Translations under genes and position numbers: made by a program
The notes under the pieces: generated by a model
Told to the model about the DNA's origin: nothing
What the model saw: only the letters and a program-made list of their open reading frames with translations
Databases searched by the model: none
NCBI GenBank assembly: GCA_016871495.1
Contig: VHDF01000038.1
Span: 1-42,022 of the forward strand
Length of the DNA: 42,022 nt
Origin: Verrucomicrobiota bacterium
GTDB taxonomy: Bacteria > Verrucomicrobiota > Verrucomicrobiia > Limisphaerales > VHDF01
Reading direction: 5' to 3'
In this document: positions 7,905-15,673 of the stretch, in pieces
How positions within the stretch are numbered: position 1 is the stretch's first letter
Layout: every line of letters starts with the position of its first letter

Positions 7905-8041
7905 AGGTGTCCGACGATCGACGGTTTCTGGTCACGGCGGAGGGACGGCCCTTTTTCTGGCTGGGAGAAGCGGCATTCCGGTTCGAGAGCTTTGCTGGAG
8001 CGCGCGAGACTTGCGCGGGTGCTGGCTTCTCGCTTCAATGA
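7901..8041 (+). pseudogene. N-terminal remnant of a DUF4038/apiosidase-like glycoside hydrolase
   Basis: A 46-codon open frame reads [26 protein letters not shown] and then runs into unrelated residues and a TGA. The first 26 residues match the start of DUF4038-type secreted glycosidases (LxVSxxGRYLVxxDGKPFFWLGDTAW). The catalytic barrel is absent, there is no ATG, and the next gene begins 4 bp after the stop. It is most simply a leftover from a gene deletion. The match is from memory and short, so confidence is moderate. Confidence 0.4.
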
Positions 8042-8044
8042 GCC

Positions 8045-10219
8045 ATGCACCCCGCCGTTTTTCGGAATTGGCTCCTGCTCATGGGATTCGCAGCCAGCCT
8101 GGACCTTTGCGCCGCCGCGTCGCTTCGCGCCGGAGCGTCCTCCGTCTCGATCAATCCGCCTGAGTTTCCGGTTCGAGTGAACGCCATGTTCACGGAGCGA
8201 ACCGCCAGTCAAGTGGTGGACGACTTGCAGGCCAAGGCCTTGGTGCTTGAGGCCGGGGGCACCACGATCGCCTTGTGTGTCGTGGACACTTGCATGATGA
8301 CGCGCGATTTGATCGACGCCGCCAAGGTTCAGGTCTCGCAAGCCACGGGAATTCCGGAGCATCGCATGATGGTTTCGGCGACTCACACGCACTCGGCTCC
8401 TTCCGCCATGGGCTGCCTGGGCAGCAGGATGGACCCGCGCTACGCCGCTTTTCTGCCGGGGCGCATCGCACGGGCGATGATCGAGGCGCACAAGCGGCTG
8501 GCTCCGGCCGAAATGACCGTGGCGCAAGCCCCGCTTTGGGAACACACGTTCAACCGGCGCTGGATCCGGCGGCCCGACACGCTTCTCACCGATCCTTTTG
8601 GCGACCGTAATGTGCGCGCCCACATGCACCCCGGGCACAACAGTCCGGACGCCATCGGTCCGAGTGGTCCCGTGGACCCGGAACTTTCGATCCTCGGTTT
8701 TCGGGGAATGGATAGACGTCCACTGGCGGTGTTCGCGAACTATTCGCAGCATTACTATGGTTCCCCGTTGCTGTCTTCCGACTATTTTGCGCGCTTCGCG
8801 GATCACCTGGGCAAAATGCTGGGCGCCTCCGAGGGTTTTGTCGGGATCATGTCCCAGGGGACCAGCGGCGATTTGATGTGGATGGACTATGGAGCGCCGA
8901 GGCGGGAGATTGGCTATGATGCCTATGCCCGGGAGATTGCCGAGGCTGCGGCGGGTTTGTTGCGCGACGCCCGCTGGACATCGCGGGTGCCCTTGCGTTG
9001 TGAGGAAAAGTTGCTTCCGTTGGAGTATCGTTCTCCCGGTTCGCAACGCCTTGCCTGGGCGCGTGAGATGGAGGCACGACTTGGGGAAAAGCTGCCGCAG
9101 ACCTTGCCCGAGATTTACGCTTTGGAAGCCATTCATCTTCACGAGAAGCCGCGCACCGAGCTCAAGATTCAGGCGTTGCGGATCGGAGAGGCCGCCATCG
9201 CGGCGTTGCCCAACGAGGTGTTCGCCCTGACCGGACTGAAGATCAAGCGGCAGAGCCCCATGGCCGCGACGTTCAACGTTGAACTGGCCAATGGTGCCGA
9301 AGGTTATATTCCGCCCCCGGAACAACACCGCCTCGGAGGCTACACCACCTGGCCTGCTCGCACTGCCGGACTGGAAACGAACGCCGAGCCTCGCATCGTT
9401 GAAACCGCCCTGAGCTTGCTGGAGAAGGTCGCCGGAAGAAACCGCCTTCCATTGAAGGAGGATCAGGGAAGCTATGCCGTCAAAGTGATGCAGTCCAGGC
9501 CTTCGGCCTACTGGCGGCTGGAAGACATGACGGGGCCGGTGGCCAAAGACGCGATGGGTGTGCATGCGGGAGCTTTCGAGGGATTGGTAGCGCTCTGGCT
9601 CCCCGGCGCCGACGGCCGCATGGGGCATCATCCTTCCGTGTTGCCGGCGCCGAATGCCTTCTCCGGAAGTTCGATCAATCGTTCGGTCCATTTCGCGGGC
9701 GGACACTTGGCGGTGGCGATGCCGCTGCCCAAGGCCTATACCCTTGTTTTTTGGGTGTGGAACGGCCTGCCCTCGCATGCGCGTGGGCTGACGGGGTATC
9801 TTTACTCGCGGGGTCCGCGAGGAAGCCTGGAGGCGGTGGAAAGCCTGGCCCTTGGAGGCTCGGCCCTCGCTTCGGTGAAAGGAGCGGGCCGATTGCTGCT
9901 TCATGGTGGAGAGCACACGAACGAGCCTTTTTGGGGGCGGAATCCCCTGGGGCTCCAGACCTGGCATCACGTTGCCCTGGTGCGGACCGGCGATCGGGTT
10001 CGCGTGTATCTGGACGCGCGATCAAGTCCCGAGATTGATGCGATCTTGCCGATGGGGTCTGGCGGGCCGCGATGGGCGATGACCTTTGGCGGACGGGCGG
10101 AAGGAGGACTCGGGCTGGAAGGCCGGATGGATGAAATTGCGGTGTTTTCTAGCGCGCTCACCCTCGAACAGCTGCGAGCTCAGTACGCGGCCGCTCGAGT
10201 TCGGGCGCTTGAGTTCTGA
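8045..10219 (+). CDS. Secreted neutral/alkaline ceramidase-like protein with C-terminal LamG-like domain
   Basis: A 724-aa exported protein. A signal peptide occupies about residues 1-25. The N-terminal half (about 26-450) resembles the neutral ceramidase N-terminal domain: LRAGASSVSINPPEFPV, the metal-type motif SATHTHSAPSAMG near 115-127, NYSQHYYG, and SQGTSGDLMW. The C-terminal part (about 490-715) is a concanavalin A-like/LamG domain (YWRLEDMTG, FSGSSINRSVHFAGGHLAV, TWHHVALVRTGDRVRVYLD, GRMDEIAVFSSALTLEQLRAQY). PVC bacteria use such ceramidase-like domains broadly, so the true substrate (sphingolipid, other amide or ester) is open. The LamG domain may bind glycan. Confidence 0.75.
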   Translation: MHPAVFRNWLLLMGFAASLDLCAAASLRAGASSVSINPPEFPVRVNAMFTERTASQVVDDLQAKALVLEAGGTTIALCVVDTCMMTRDLIDAAKVQVSQATGIPEHRMMVSATHTHSAPSAMGCLGSRMDPRYAAFLPGRIARAMIEAHKRLAPAEMTVAQAPLWEHTFNRRWIRRPDTLLTDPFGDRNVRAHMHPGHNSPDAIGPSGPVDPELSILGFRGMDRRPLAVFANYSQHYYGSPLLSSDYFARFADHLGKMLGASEGFVGIMSQGTSGDLMWMDYGAPRREIGYDAYAREIAEAAAGLLRDARWTSRVPLRCEEKLLPLEYRSPGSQRLAWAREMEARLGEKLPQTLPEIYALEAIHLHEKPRTELKIQALRIGEAAIAALPNEVFALTGLKIKRQSPMAATFNVELANGAEGYIPPPEQHRLGGYTTWPARTAGLETNAEPRIVETALSLLEKVAGRNRLPLKEDQGSYAVKVMQSRPSAYWRLEDMTGPVAKDAMGVHAGAFEGLVALWLPGADGRMGHHPSVLPAPNAFSGSSINRSVHFAGGHLAVAMPLPKAYTLVFWVWNGLPSHARGLTGYLYSRGPRGSLEAVESLALGGSALASVKGAGRLLLHGGEHTNEPFWGRNPLGLQTWHHVALVRTGDRVRVYLDARSSPEIDAILPMGSGGPRWAMTFGGRAEGGLGLEGRMDEIAVFSSALTLEQLRAQYAAARVRALEF

Positions 10220-10364
10220 GCGCATGAAACCGCTGGGGCCACGAAACCAGGCCGCCTCCCGGGTGAAACGAGGGTTCCGATGCGGGCGGGGCGGCCCTCA
10301 CGAAGTGATGGAAGCGATTTCTGGAAGTCGATGCCGGCCGAGATTGGGACGGGGGGATTTGAAC

Positions 10365-11915
10365 TCACCGTTGACGCTTGCCGCGGGATCCTGGCGAGCG
10401 GGATTGGCCGGGAGATCGACGGCGTGTGGATTCCGATCGAGGGAGGTTCGGGGAGGGTGCGGACCGGCGGGAGCGGATGGTTTCGATCGTTTTCGGCCGT
10501 GCCTTGGGGGCAAGCACCAGGGGGCAACCTTCGTAGCCGAAAGCCTGGCGCAGGGCGGTCGAGAGATACTTTGCGTAAGCAGGGGAGAACAGTTCCTGGC
10601 GATTGACGAAGAGCAGGAATGTGGGCGGCGCCTGGCGAACCTGGGTGGCATAATAGAATCTTAAGCGATGGCCCGAGGCGCTCACCGGTTGGCGGCGTTC
10701 GATGGCATCGTTGAGGGTTCGATTCAAGATGGCGGTGGGAACCTTTTGCCGGAGTTGGTCCGCCACGTAGCGGATCGCTTCCAAAAGGCGGTCCAGATTG
10801 AAGGTGGTCTGGGCGGAGGCAAAGATGACGGGGGCGTAATCGATAAAAAACAGCGTGTCTTGCACCCATTCGCCGTACTCGCCGAGCGTGGTGAGGATCT
10901 GGCGGGAGGCGCGGTTCTTCTTTTCTTTGAAGGCTTCGGCTTTCTCGCGGGCTTGGGCGACCGCCTCGGAGGCGAGATCCCATTTGTTGACGACGACGAC
11001 GCACGCGCGATGGTGCTCCACGATTTTCCCGGCGATGCGTTTGTCTTGTTCCAGGATTCCCGCTTCCGCATCGAGCACGAGCACGGCGATGTCGCAACGT
11101 TCGATGGCGTGCTCGCTGCGTTGCGCGCTGAAGAATTCCACGGTGTCCTGGGCGTGGAGGTTCTTTCGAATGCCCGCGGTGTCGGTGAGAATGTATCGTT
11201 CCACGCGGCCTTCGGTATGCACGGTGAAGGGAACATCGATGGCATCTCGAGTGGTGCCCGGGACGGGGCTGACGATGACGCGATTGGAGCGGGTGAGGGC
11301 GTTGATGATCGAAGACTTGCCGACGTTGGGCCGCCCCACGAGTGCCAGGCGCAGCGGCCGGTCCCGCGTGGGCTCCTCCGTGGCCGGATCCGGGGCGCCT
11401 TCGGCCGGGGCGGGCATCCGGGCAAACGCGGCTTCCATCAGAGCCACGATGCCCAAGCCATGGATCGCTGAAACGGGATGGGTCCGCTCAAAACCCAGCG
11501 AGGCAAAGTCGGCGGTTTGATCGATCACGCCATCATGATCGACTTTGTTGGCGACGAGCAGGGTGGTTTGACCGGAGGCGCGCAGGCGGCGGGCAACTTC
11601 CTCGTCGAGAGGAGTCAAGCCCTCCTGGGCGTTCACCACGAACAGAATGAGTTGTGCCGAATCGATGGCCAGTTGAACTTGGTCCACGGCGGCCGCAGCG
11701 AGCGCATCGGAGGAGCGCTCTCCTCGAGCCAGTCCGATGCCTCCGGTGTCGATGAGGGTAAAGGGGCGCCCGTGCCATTCGACTTCGGCGGAGACGCGAT
11801 CGCGGGTCACGCCGGGTTGGTCGTGGACGATGGCGATGCGTCGTCCGGCGATGCGGTTGAAGAGGGCGGACTTGCCCACATTGGGCCTGCCCACAATGGC
11901 GATGACATCCGGCAT
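10365..11915 (-). CDS. der: Ribosome biogenesis GTPase Der (EngA)
   Basis: A 516-aa GTPase needed for 50S subunit maturation. Two tandem G domains are seen: the first with GRPNVGKSALFN at residues 9-20, DTGGIGL and NKVD; the second with GRPNVGKSSIINAL, DTAGIRK and NKWD. A KH-like C-terminal domain follows (PPTFLLFVNRQELFSPAYAKYLSTALRQAFGYEGCPLVL). The last ~45 residues are Arg/Ser/Pro-rich, a basic tail longer than usual, perhaps for rRNA contact. The frame is open to a TTG at 11939, but the ATG at 11915 fits the family start. It is divergent from the PhcB-like gene across 192 bp. Confidence 0.96.
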   Translation of the reverse strand: MPDVIAIVGRPNVGKSALFNRIAGRRIAIVHDQPGVTRDRVSAEVEWHGRPFTLIDTGGIGLARGERSSDALAAAAVDQVQLAIDSAQLILFVVNAQEGLTPLDEEVARRLRASGQTTLLVANKVDHDGVIDQTADFASLGFERTHPVSAIHGLGIVALMEAAFARMPAPAEGAPDPATEEPTRDRPLRLALVGRPNVGKSSIINALTRSNRVIVSPVPGTTRDAIDVPFTVHTEGRVERYILTDTAGIRKNLHAQDTVEFFSAQRSEHAIERCDIAVLVLDAEAGILEQDKRIAGKIVEHHRACVVVVNKWDLASEAVAQAREKAEAFKEKKNRASRQILTTLGEYGEWVQDTLFFIDYAPVIFASAQTTFNLDRLLEAIRYVADQLRQKVPTAILNRTLNDAIERRQPVSASGHRLRFYYATQVRQAPPTFLLFVNRQELFSPAYAKYLSTALRQAFGYEGCPLVLAPKARPKTIETIRSRRSAPSPNLPRSESTRRRSPGQSRSPGSRGKRQR

Positions 11916-12107
11916 GCCGGGAACATGGGGAGGATGCAAACGGGAAGGAAAGGGGATTTTTCCAGAATGCTATGGCGAAGTGGGCCCGCTTAGAATACAG
12001 CACGCTGGAAAAGCGCGGATTGATGTCTGCGCTGTTTCCCGGCTCGCGGTCTTGCCGACCCGACGCCAACGGCCTTCTGGCGTTCCCCGGGTTGGCGGGC
12101 GATTCGC

Positions 12108-13547
12108 ATGGAACCTAAGTCTCACACGCCCAAGCCGGGCGAAAAAGATAGTTTCATCATCAGCCGCAACAGCCAGGGGCTGGAATTGCGGGGCAGTGTG
12201 CTGCGCATGTCCCGCTACCTCGTTGTATTCGAAGTCTATAATCCTTACAGTTTGCTTCAGCTTTCCGAAGTTCTGGCCGAGTTGCAGATCTTCATCAACG
12301 ACCGGCTCGCCTATCACGGGCGGGCGGTCGTGAGCAACCTGGTCAACACCGGGATCATGCTCGTTTGCGAGGCCGCGATTGACGAGGGATGGATCGACGT
12401 CGATCTGTTCTCCCCGCGTCAGCTGCAGGAACGGCTGGCGCAAGAATTCGGAGAGTTTCTCGATGAATGGGACCGGTTTCAACGGATTTTGCCGGCGTTC
12501 AAGCTGGCCGTCGCCGACATGCAGTTGTTGCTGCTGGACCTGCGCCGGTGGCTGGGCCAGCTCGAATTCGGCATTCGGTCCGAGCCGGTGGCGGACCGCC
12601 GGCAGCTTGAACTCGATGTGGTGCAGCGCATCGAGCCCAGGGTCGTCCCTCTGGTCATGAGCTGGTTCGATCGGTTTGACCGCATTGCCGAGTCGGTGCA
12701 GACCGCCGCCTTGCCCGCTCACCGGGCTTACGCGCGGCGGTTGCTGCATCCGTTGATCTTGTGCGCGCCGTTCGTGTATCGCACGTATCACAAGCCGCTG
12801 GGCTACGCGGGCGATTACGAGATGGTCAATATGATCCTCCGTCCGCCGTATGAAGGAGGATCGCTGTTTGCGCAGCTGGTCAACGTCTGTTTCCTGAAAA
12901 ATCCGCCCGCGGAAGCTCACCGCAACCGCATCGCCTGGCTGCAGGTCTTGTTGCGGGAGGAAACTTCGAAGCGGGCCCGGGCGGGACGGCGCACCCGGAT
13001 TCTCAATCTCGGCTGCGGTCCCGCGTGGGAGTTGCAGCGTTTTCTCCAGGAATGTCCCGAGTGCCGGCACGCCGATATCGTGCTGCTCGATTTTAACGAG
13101 GAAACGTTGCGCCATGCCGGGAGCGTCCTTTCGGGCATCGCAGACGAGGCCGGACTCCCGCTCTCGCTGAAACTCGAATTGCGATCCGTCCATCAGATCT
13201 TGAAGGATTCCGTGCATCGGAAGCCCTTCGATCCGCGCGGGGGTTTCGACGTCATTTACTGCGCCGGCCTTTGCGATTACATTTCGGATCGGGTTTGCAA
13301 AAGGCTGATGAACCAATTCTACGAGTGGCTCGCACCCGAAGGCGTGCTGGTGGCGACCAATGTGGACGCGTGCAAACCCTTCCGCCGGTCCATGGAGATC
13401 CTGCTGGAATGGCACTTGAACTACCGGACCCCGGACGAATTGGCCGCTCTGGCGCCCGACGCTTCGCCCCATGCGTGCCGCCGGTTGCAGGCGGAAGAGA
13501 CGGGAGTGAACCTGCTGCTGGAAGTGCGGAGGGCTGCCGATGAATGA
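12108..13547 (+). CDS. PhcB-like SAM-dependent methyltransferase with N-terminal PilZ-like domain
   Basis: A 479-aa cytoplasmic protein. Residues ~10-100 resemble a PilZ-like domain (SQGLELRGSVLRMSRYLVVFEVYNPYSLLQ...GRAVVSNLVNTGIMLVCEA). The middle carries the family signature FVYRTYHKPLGYAGDYEMVNMI (about 223-244). The methyltransferase has motif I RILNLGCGPAWELQRFL (about 296-312), LLDFNEETL and DVIYCAGLCDY. This arrangement is that of proteins annotated as extracellular-factor 3-hydroxypalmitate methyl ester biosynthesis protein; in Ralstonia PhcB methylates a 3-hydroxy fatty acid to make the quorum signal. The kinase and receiver genes downstream reinforce this. The acyl substrate here is inferred. 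Confidence 0.8.
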   Translation: MEPKSHTPKPGEKDSFIISRNSQGLELRGSVLRMSRYLVVFEVYNPYSLLQLSEVLAELQIFINDRLAYHGRAVVSNLVNTGIMLVCEAAIDEGWIDVDLFSPRQLQERLAQEFGEFLDEWDRFQRILPAFKLAVADMQLLLLDLRRWLGQLEFGIRSEPVADRRQLELDVVQRIEPRVVPLVMSWFDRFDRIAESVQTAALPAHRAYARRLLHPLILCAPFVYRTYHKPLGYAGDYEMVNMILRPPYEGGSLFAQLVNVCFLKNPPAEAHRNRIAWLQVLLREETSKRARAGRRTRILNLGCGPAWELQRFLQECPECRHADIVLLDFNEETLRHAGSVLSGIADEAGLPLSLKLELRSVHQILKDSVHRKPFDPRGGFDVIYCAGLCDYISDRVCKRLMNQFYEWLAPEGVLVATNVDACKPFRRSMEILLEWHLNYRTPDELAALAPDASPHACRRLQAEETGVNLLLEVRRAADE

Positions 13548-14273
13548 CCCGGTCAGCCCGGAAGCGATCGCCAAGGCGTTTGCGGAGGATGACCGCCGGC
13601 ATCATCCACGAAGTCAACAACCCTCTCAACTACGTCAAGACCACGCTCTACACCCTTCGCCGCCGGTTGGATCCCGGCTCGCCGGGCGTGCGTGAAATGC
13701 TGGAGGACATCCAGGATGGGGTGGACCGCGTGCAGGGCATCGTCACCAGTTTGCGCACGTTCAGTCATCCCAGCCACGAACTGCGAAAAGAAGAATCCGT
13801 GGAATCGATCGTCGGAGACGCGCTTCGCCTCGTGAGCCACGAAACGCGGGGCTCGGTCACCATCGAAACGTCCATTCCTCCAGGATTGCGGCTGCTCGCC
13901 AACCGGAATCAAATCACTCAAGTTCTGGTCAACTTGCTTCAGAATTCCCTCGACGCGTTGAAGCAGCGGGGCGAGCGAGCGGACACGCCGTTCATCCGCA
14001 TCGAGGCTGTTGGCGAGGGCATCTGCGACAAGCTCATCCTGCGGGACAATGGCTGCGGTATCCCCCCCCGAATTCCTGGCCCGCGTCTTTGACCCTTTCT
14101 TTACGACCAAGGACGTTGGTCAGGGCATGGGTCTGGGGCTCAGCATATGCTATCGCATCATGCAGGATCACGGAGGCCGCATTACCGTGGAAAGCGAGCC
14201 CGGATCCCACAGCCGGTTCTGTATGGAATTCCCCGCAGCCCAGCCGGCGGGAAGCCGCCCTTTGGCCGCCTAA
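13540..14273 (+). CDS. PhcS-like histidine kinase, disrupted by frameshift(s)
   Basis: Sensor kinase in at least two frames. HisKA is MTAGIIHEVNNPLNYVKT with the phospho-accepting His; the N-box is QVLVNLLQNSLDAL, then RDNGCGIP. At a run of eight C (14062-14069) the frame breaks: it ends as PRIPGPRL, while the next frame supplies EFLARVFDPFFTTKDVGQGMGLGLSICYRIMQDHGG up to 14273. With seven C the sequence reads GIPPEFLARVFDPFF without a break. The start may also be shifted: ATG 13540 gives MNDPVSPEAIAKAFAE, which would join MTAGIIHEV if one G at 13584-13588 were removed; ATG 13544 gives a basic N-terminus instead. No membrane segment is seen. The start overlaps the methyltransferase stop. Confidence 0.75.
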
Positions 14274-14291
14274 TGACACCACTTCATTTTT

Positions 14292-15557
14292 ATGACGCCT
14301 CAACCCTACGATTACAAACGCTTCGCCATCCTCTACGTGGACGATGAGGAGCTCTCCCTGAATGCCTTTCGTCGCCTGATGGAGGGCACCTTTCGGGTGT
14401 TCACCGCGCCCAATGCCGAGGAAGGCTTCAGCCTGTTCGAGCAACACCGGTCGGAATTGGGCCTGATCATCACGGACCAGCGCATGCCGGGTGAGAAGGG
14501 AGTGCAGTTGCTGGAGAGAACCCGTCGATTGGAACCCCGCATTCTGCGCATCCTGGCCACCGCCTACTCGGACCTCGACGCCGCCATCGAAGCCGTCAAC
14601 ACCGGCGCCATCTACAAGTACATCACCAAGCCCTGGGATCCTCCCATTTTGGAAACCACCGTCAAACGCGCTCTCGAGTTCTTCCTCGTGCAGCGCGAAC
14701 GCGACCAATTGCTGAGGGAGAAACTCTCGAGCCTGCACAACCTGATGATCACGGACCGGGTCATCGCGCTCGGGGTTCTGGCGGCGGGTCTCGGGCATTA
14801 CGTCCGTAATTCACTCGTCGCGGTGCAGACGTTCATCGAGCTCGCTCCCTCCAAGCTCAAGGAAGAAAACGTGGACTTGGATCAACTCCGGCAGCCGACA
14901 TTTTGGTGCGATTTTTACGGTCATGTTCAAATTCAAGTGCGGCGCATCGGCGCCCTGCTCAGCGGTCTCGAAACCGCGGCGGCCAAACCCGAGTTCCGTT
15001 TTGAGGACGTCATCGAAACCGGCGCCCTCGTGCAGCGCGGGCTTGACGCCACCGCCTCGGAGCTGGCCGCCCGCCAGGTGCGGGTGACGGTTCGCACCCA
15101 GCCCGGGCTTCCCCCCATGAAGGTGGACATGTTCCGCATCCAACGGTTGTTCGAGCTCATCCTCCGGGATGAATCGTTCACTCTGCCGGAAGGCAGCGAA
15201 GTCCGGATCGACACGTCCCTTGAGCGTGGGGAAGGGGACAGCGCTTATTTCCGATTTGAGATCCTCGACAACGGCCTTGGTTTGCCACGGGAATCGTTGC
15301 GCGCGGTTTTCGATCCGTTTTTTGTGCGGAATCAGGACCCTCAGGGCTTCGGACTGAATCTGATGACCGCTTATTTCATCGTCTATCACCACGGCGGGAC
15401 GATCCAGATCGAGGACATCGAGCCGCGGGGAACCCGTTTCGTCATTCGCATTCCCGTTTCGCCCCAGGCGCCATGGTCTCAAAATGAAGAGAGCGAGTTC
15501 CTGGCCCGCGTGCTGATGAACGACAATCTCTGGGACCGCATCCTGAGGGCGGCCTGA
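14292..15557 (+). CDS. PhcQ-like response regulator with C-terminal histidine-kinase-like ATPase domain
   Basis: A 421-aa protein. The receiver domain (about 8-125) has D17/D18, phospho-acceptor D62 in IITDQRMPGEKG, and K113 in YKYITKPW. A coiled linker (LEFFLVQRERDQLLREKLS) leads to a HisKA-like helix with H169 in GLGHYVRNSLVAVQTF, where the usual Glu after His is Tyr. The ATPase domain shows ILDNGLGLPRESL and GFGLNLMTAYFIVYHHGG, but its N-box (LFELILRDES) lacks the usual Asn, so ATP use may be weak. There is no DNA-binding domain. The order methyltransferase-kinase-this gene mirrors phcB-phcS-phcQ. It starts 18 bp after the kinase, so they are likely one operon. Confidence 0.85.
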   Translation: MTPQPYDYKRFAILYVDDEELSLNAFRRLMEGTFRVFTAPNAEEGFSLFEQHRSELGLIITDQRMPGEKGVQLLERTRRLEPRILRILATAYSDLDAAIEAVNTGAIYKYITKPWDPPILETTVKRALEFFLVQRERDQLLREKLSSLHNLMITDRVIALGVLAAGLGHYVRNSLVAVQTFIELAPSKLKEENVDLDQLRQPTFWCDFYGHVQIQVRRIGALLSGLETAAAKPEFRFEDVIETGALVQRGLDATASELAARQVRVTVRTQPGLPPMKVDMFRIQRLFELILRDESFTLPEGSEVRIDTSLERGEGDSAYFRFEILDNGLGLPRESLRAVFDPFFVRNQDPQGFGLNLMTAYFIVYHHGGTIQIEDIEPRGTRFVIRIPVSPQAPWSQNEESEFLARVLMNDNLWDRILRAA

Positions 15558-15673
15558 GGGCCATCCCATAACCCCTCGACGTGGCCGAGCAATTCCTTGT
15601 CTCTCCAAGCGAATGTTTCCATGCTGGTTTCGGACCGGCGGCGTGGTGCCCTCGCCCCGATCCGGCTTCGAAT

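Noticed and set aside
7820-9970. A 716-codon open frame on the minus strand.
   Set aside because: It lies antisense to the ceramidase-like gene, its composition is R/H/G-biased and it shows no motif; it is a high-GC shadow frame.
10335-10365. A T-loop-like string (GTTCAAATC followed by C-rich bases) on the minus strand just after the der stop codon, like the 3' end of a tRNA.
   Set aside because: The five bases before the loop do not pair with the CCCCC after it, and the upstream sequence is der coding, so no cloverleaf can form.
11970-13574. A 534-codon minus-strand frame opposite the PhcB-like methyltransferase.
   Set aside because: The plus strand has clear methyltransferase motifs; the minus frame has no recognisable domain.
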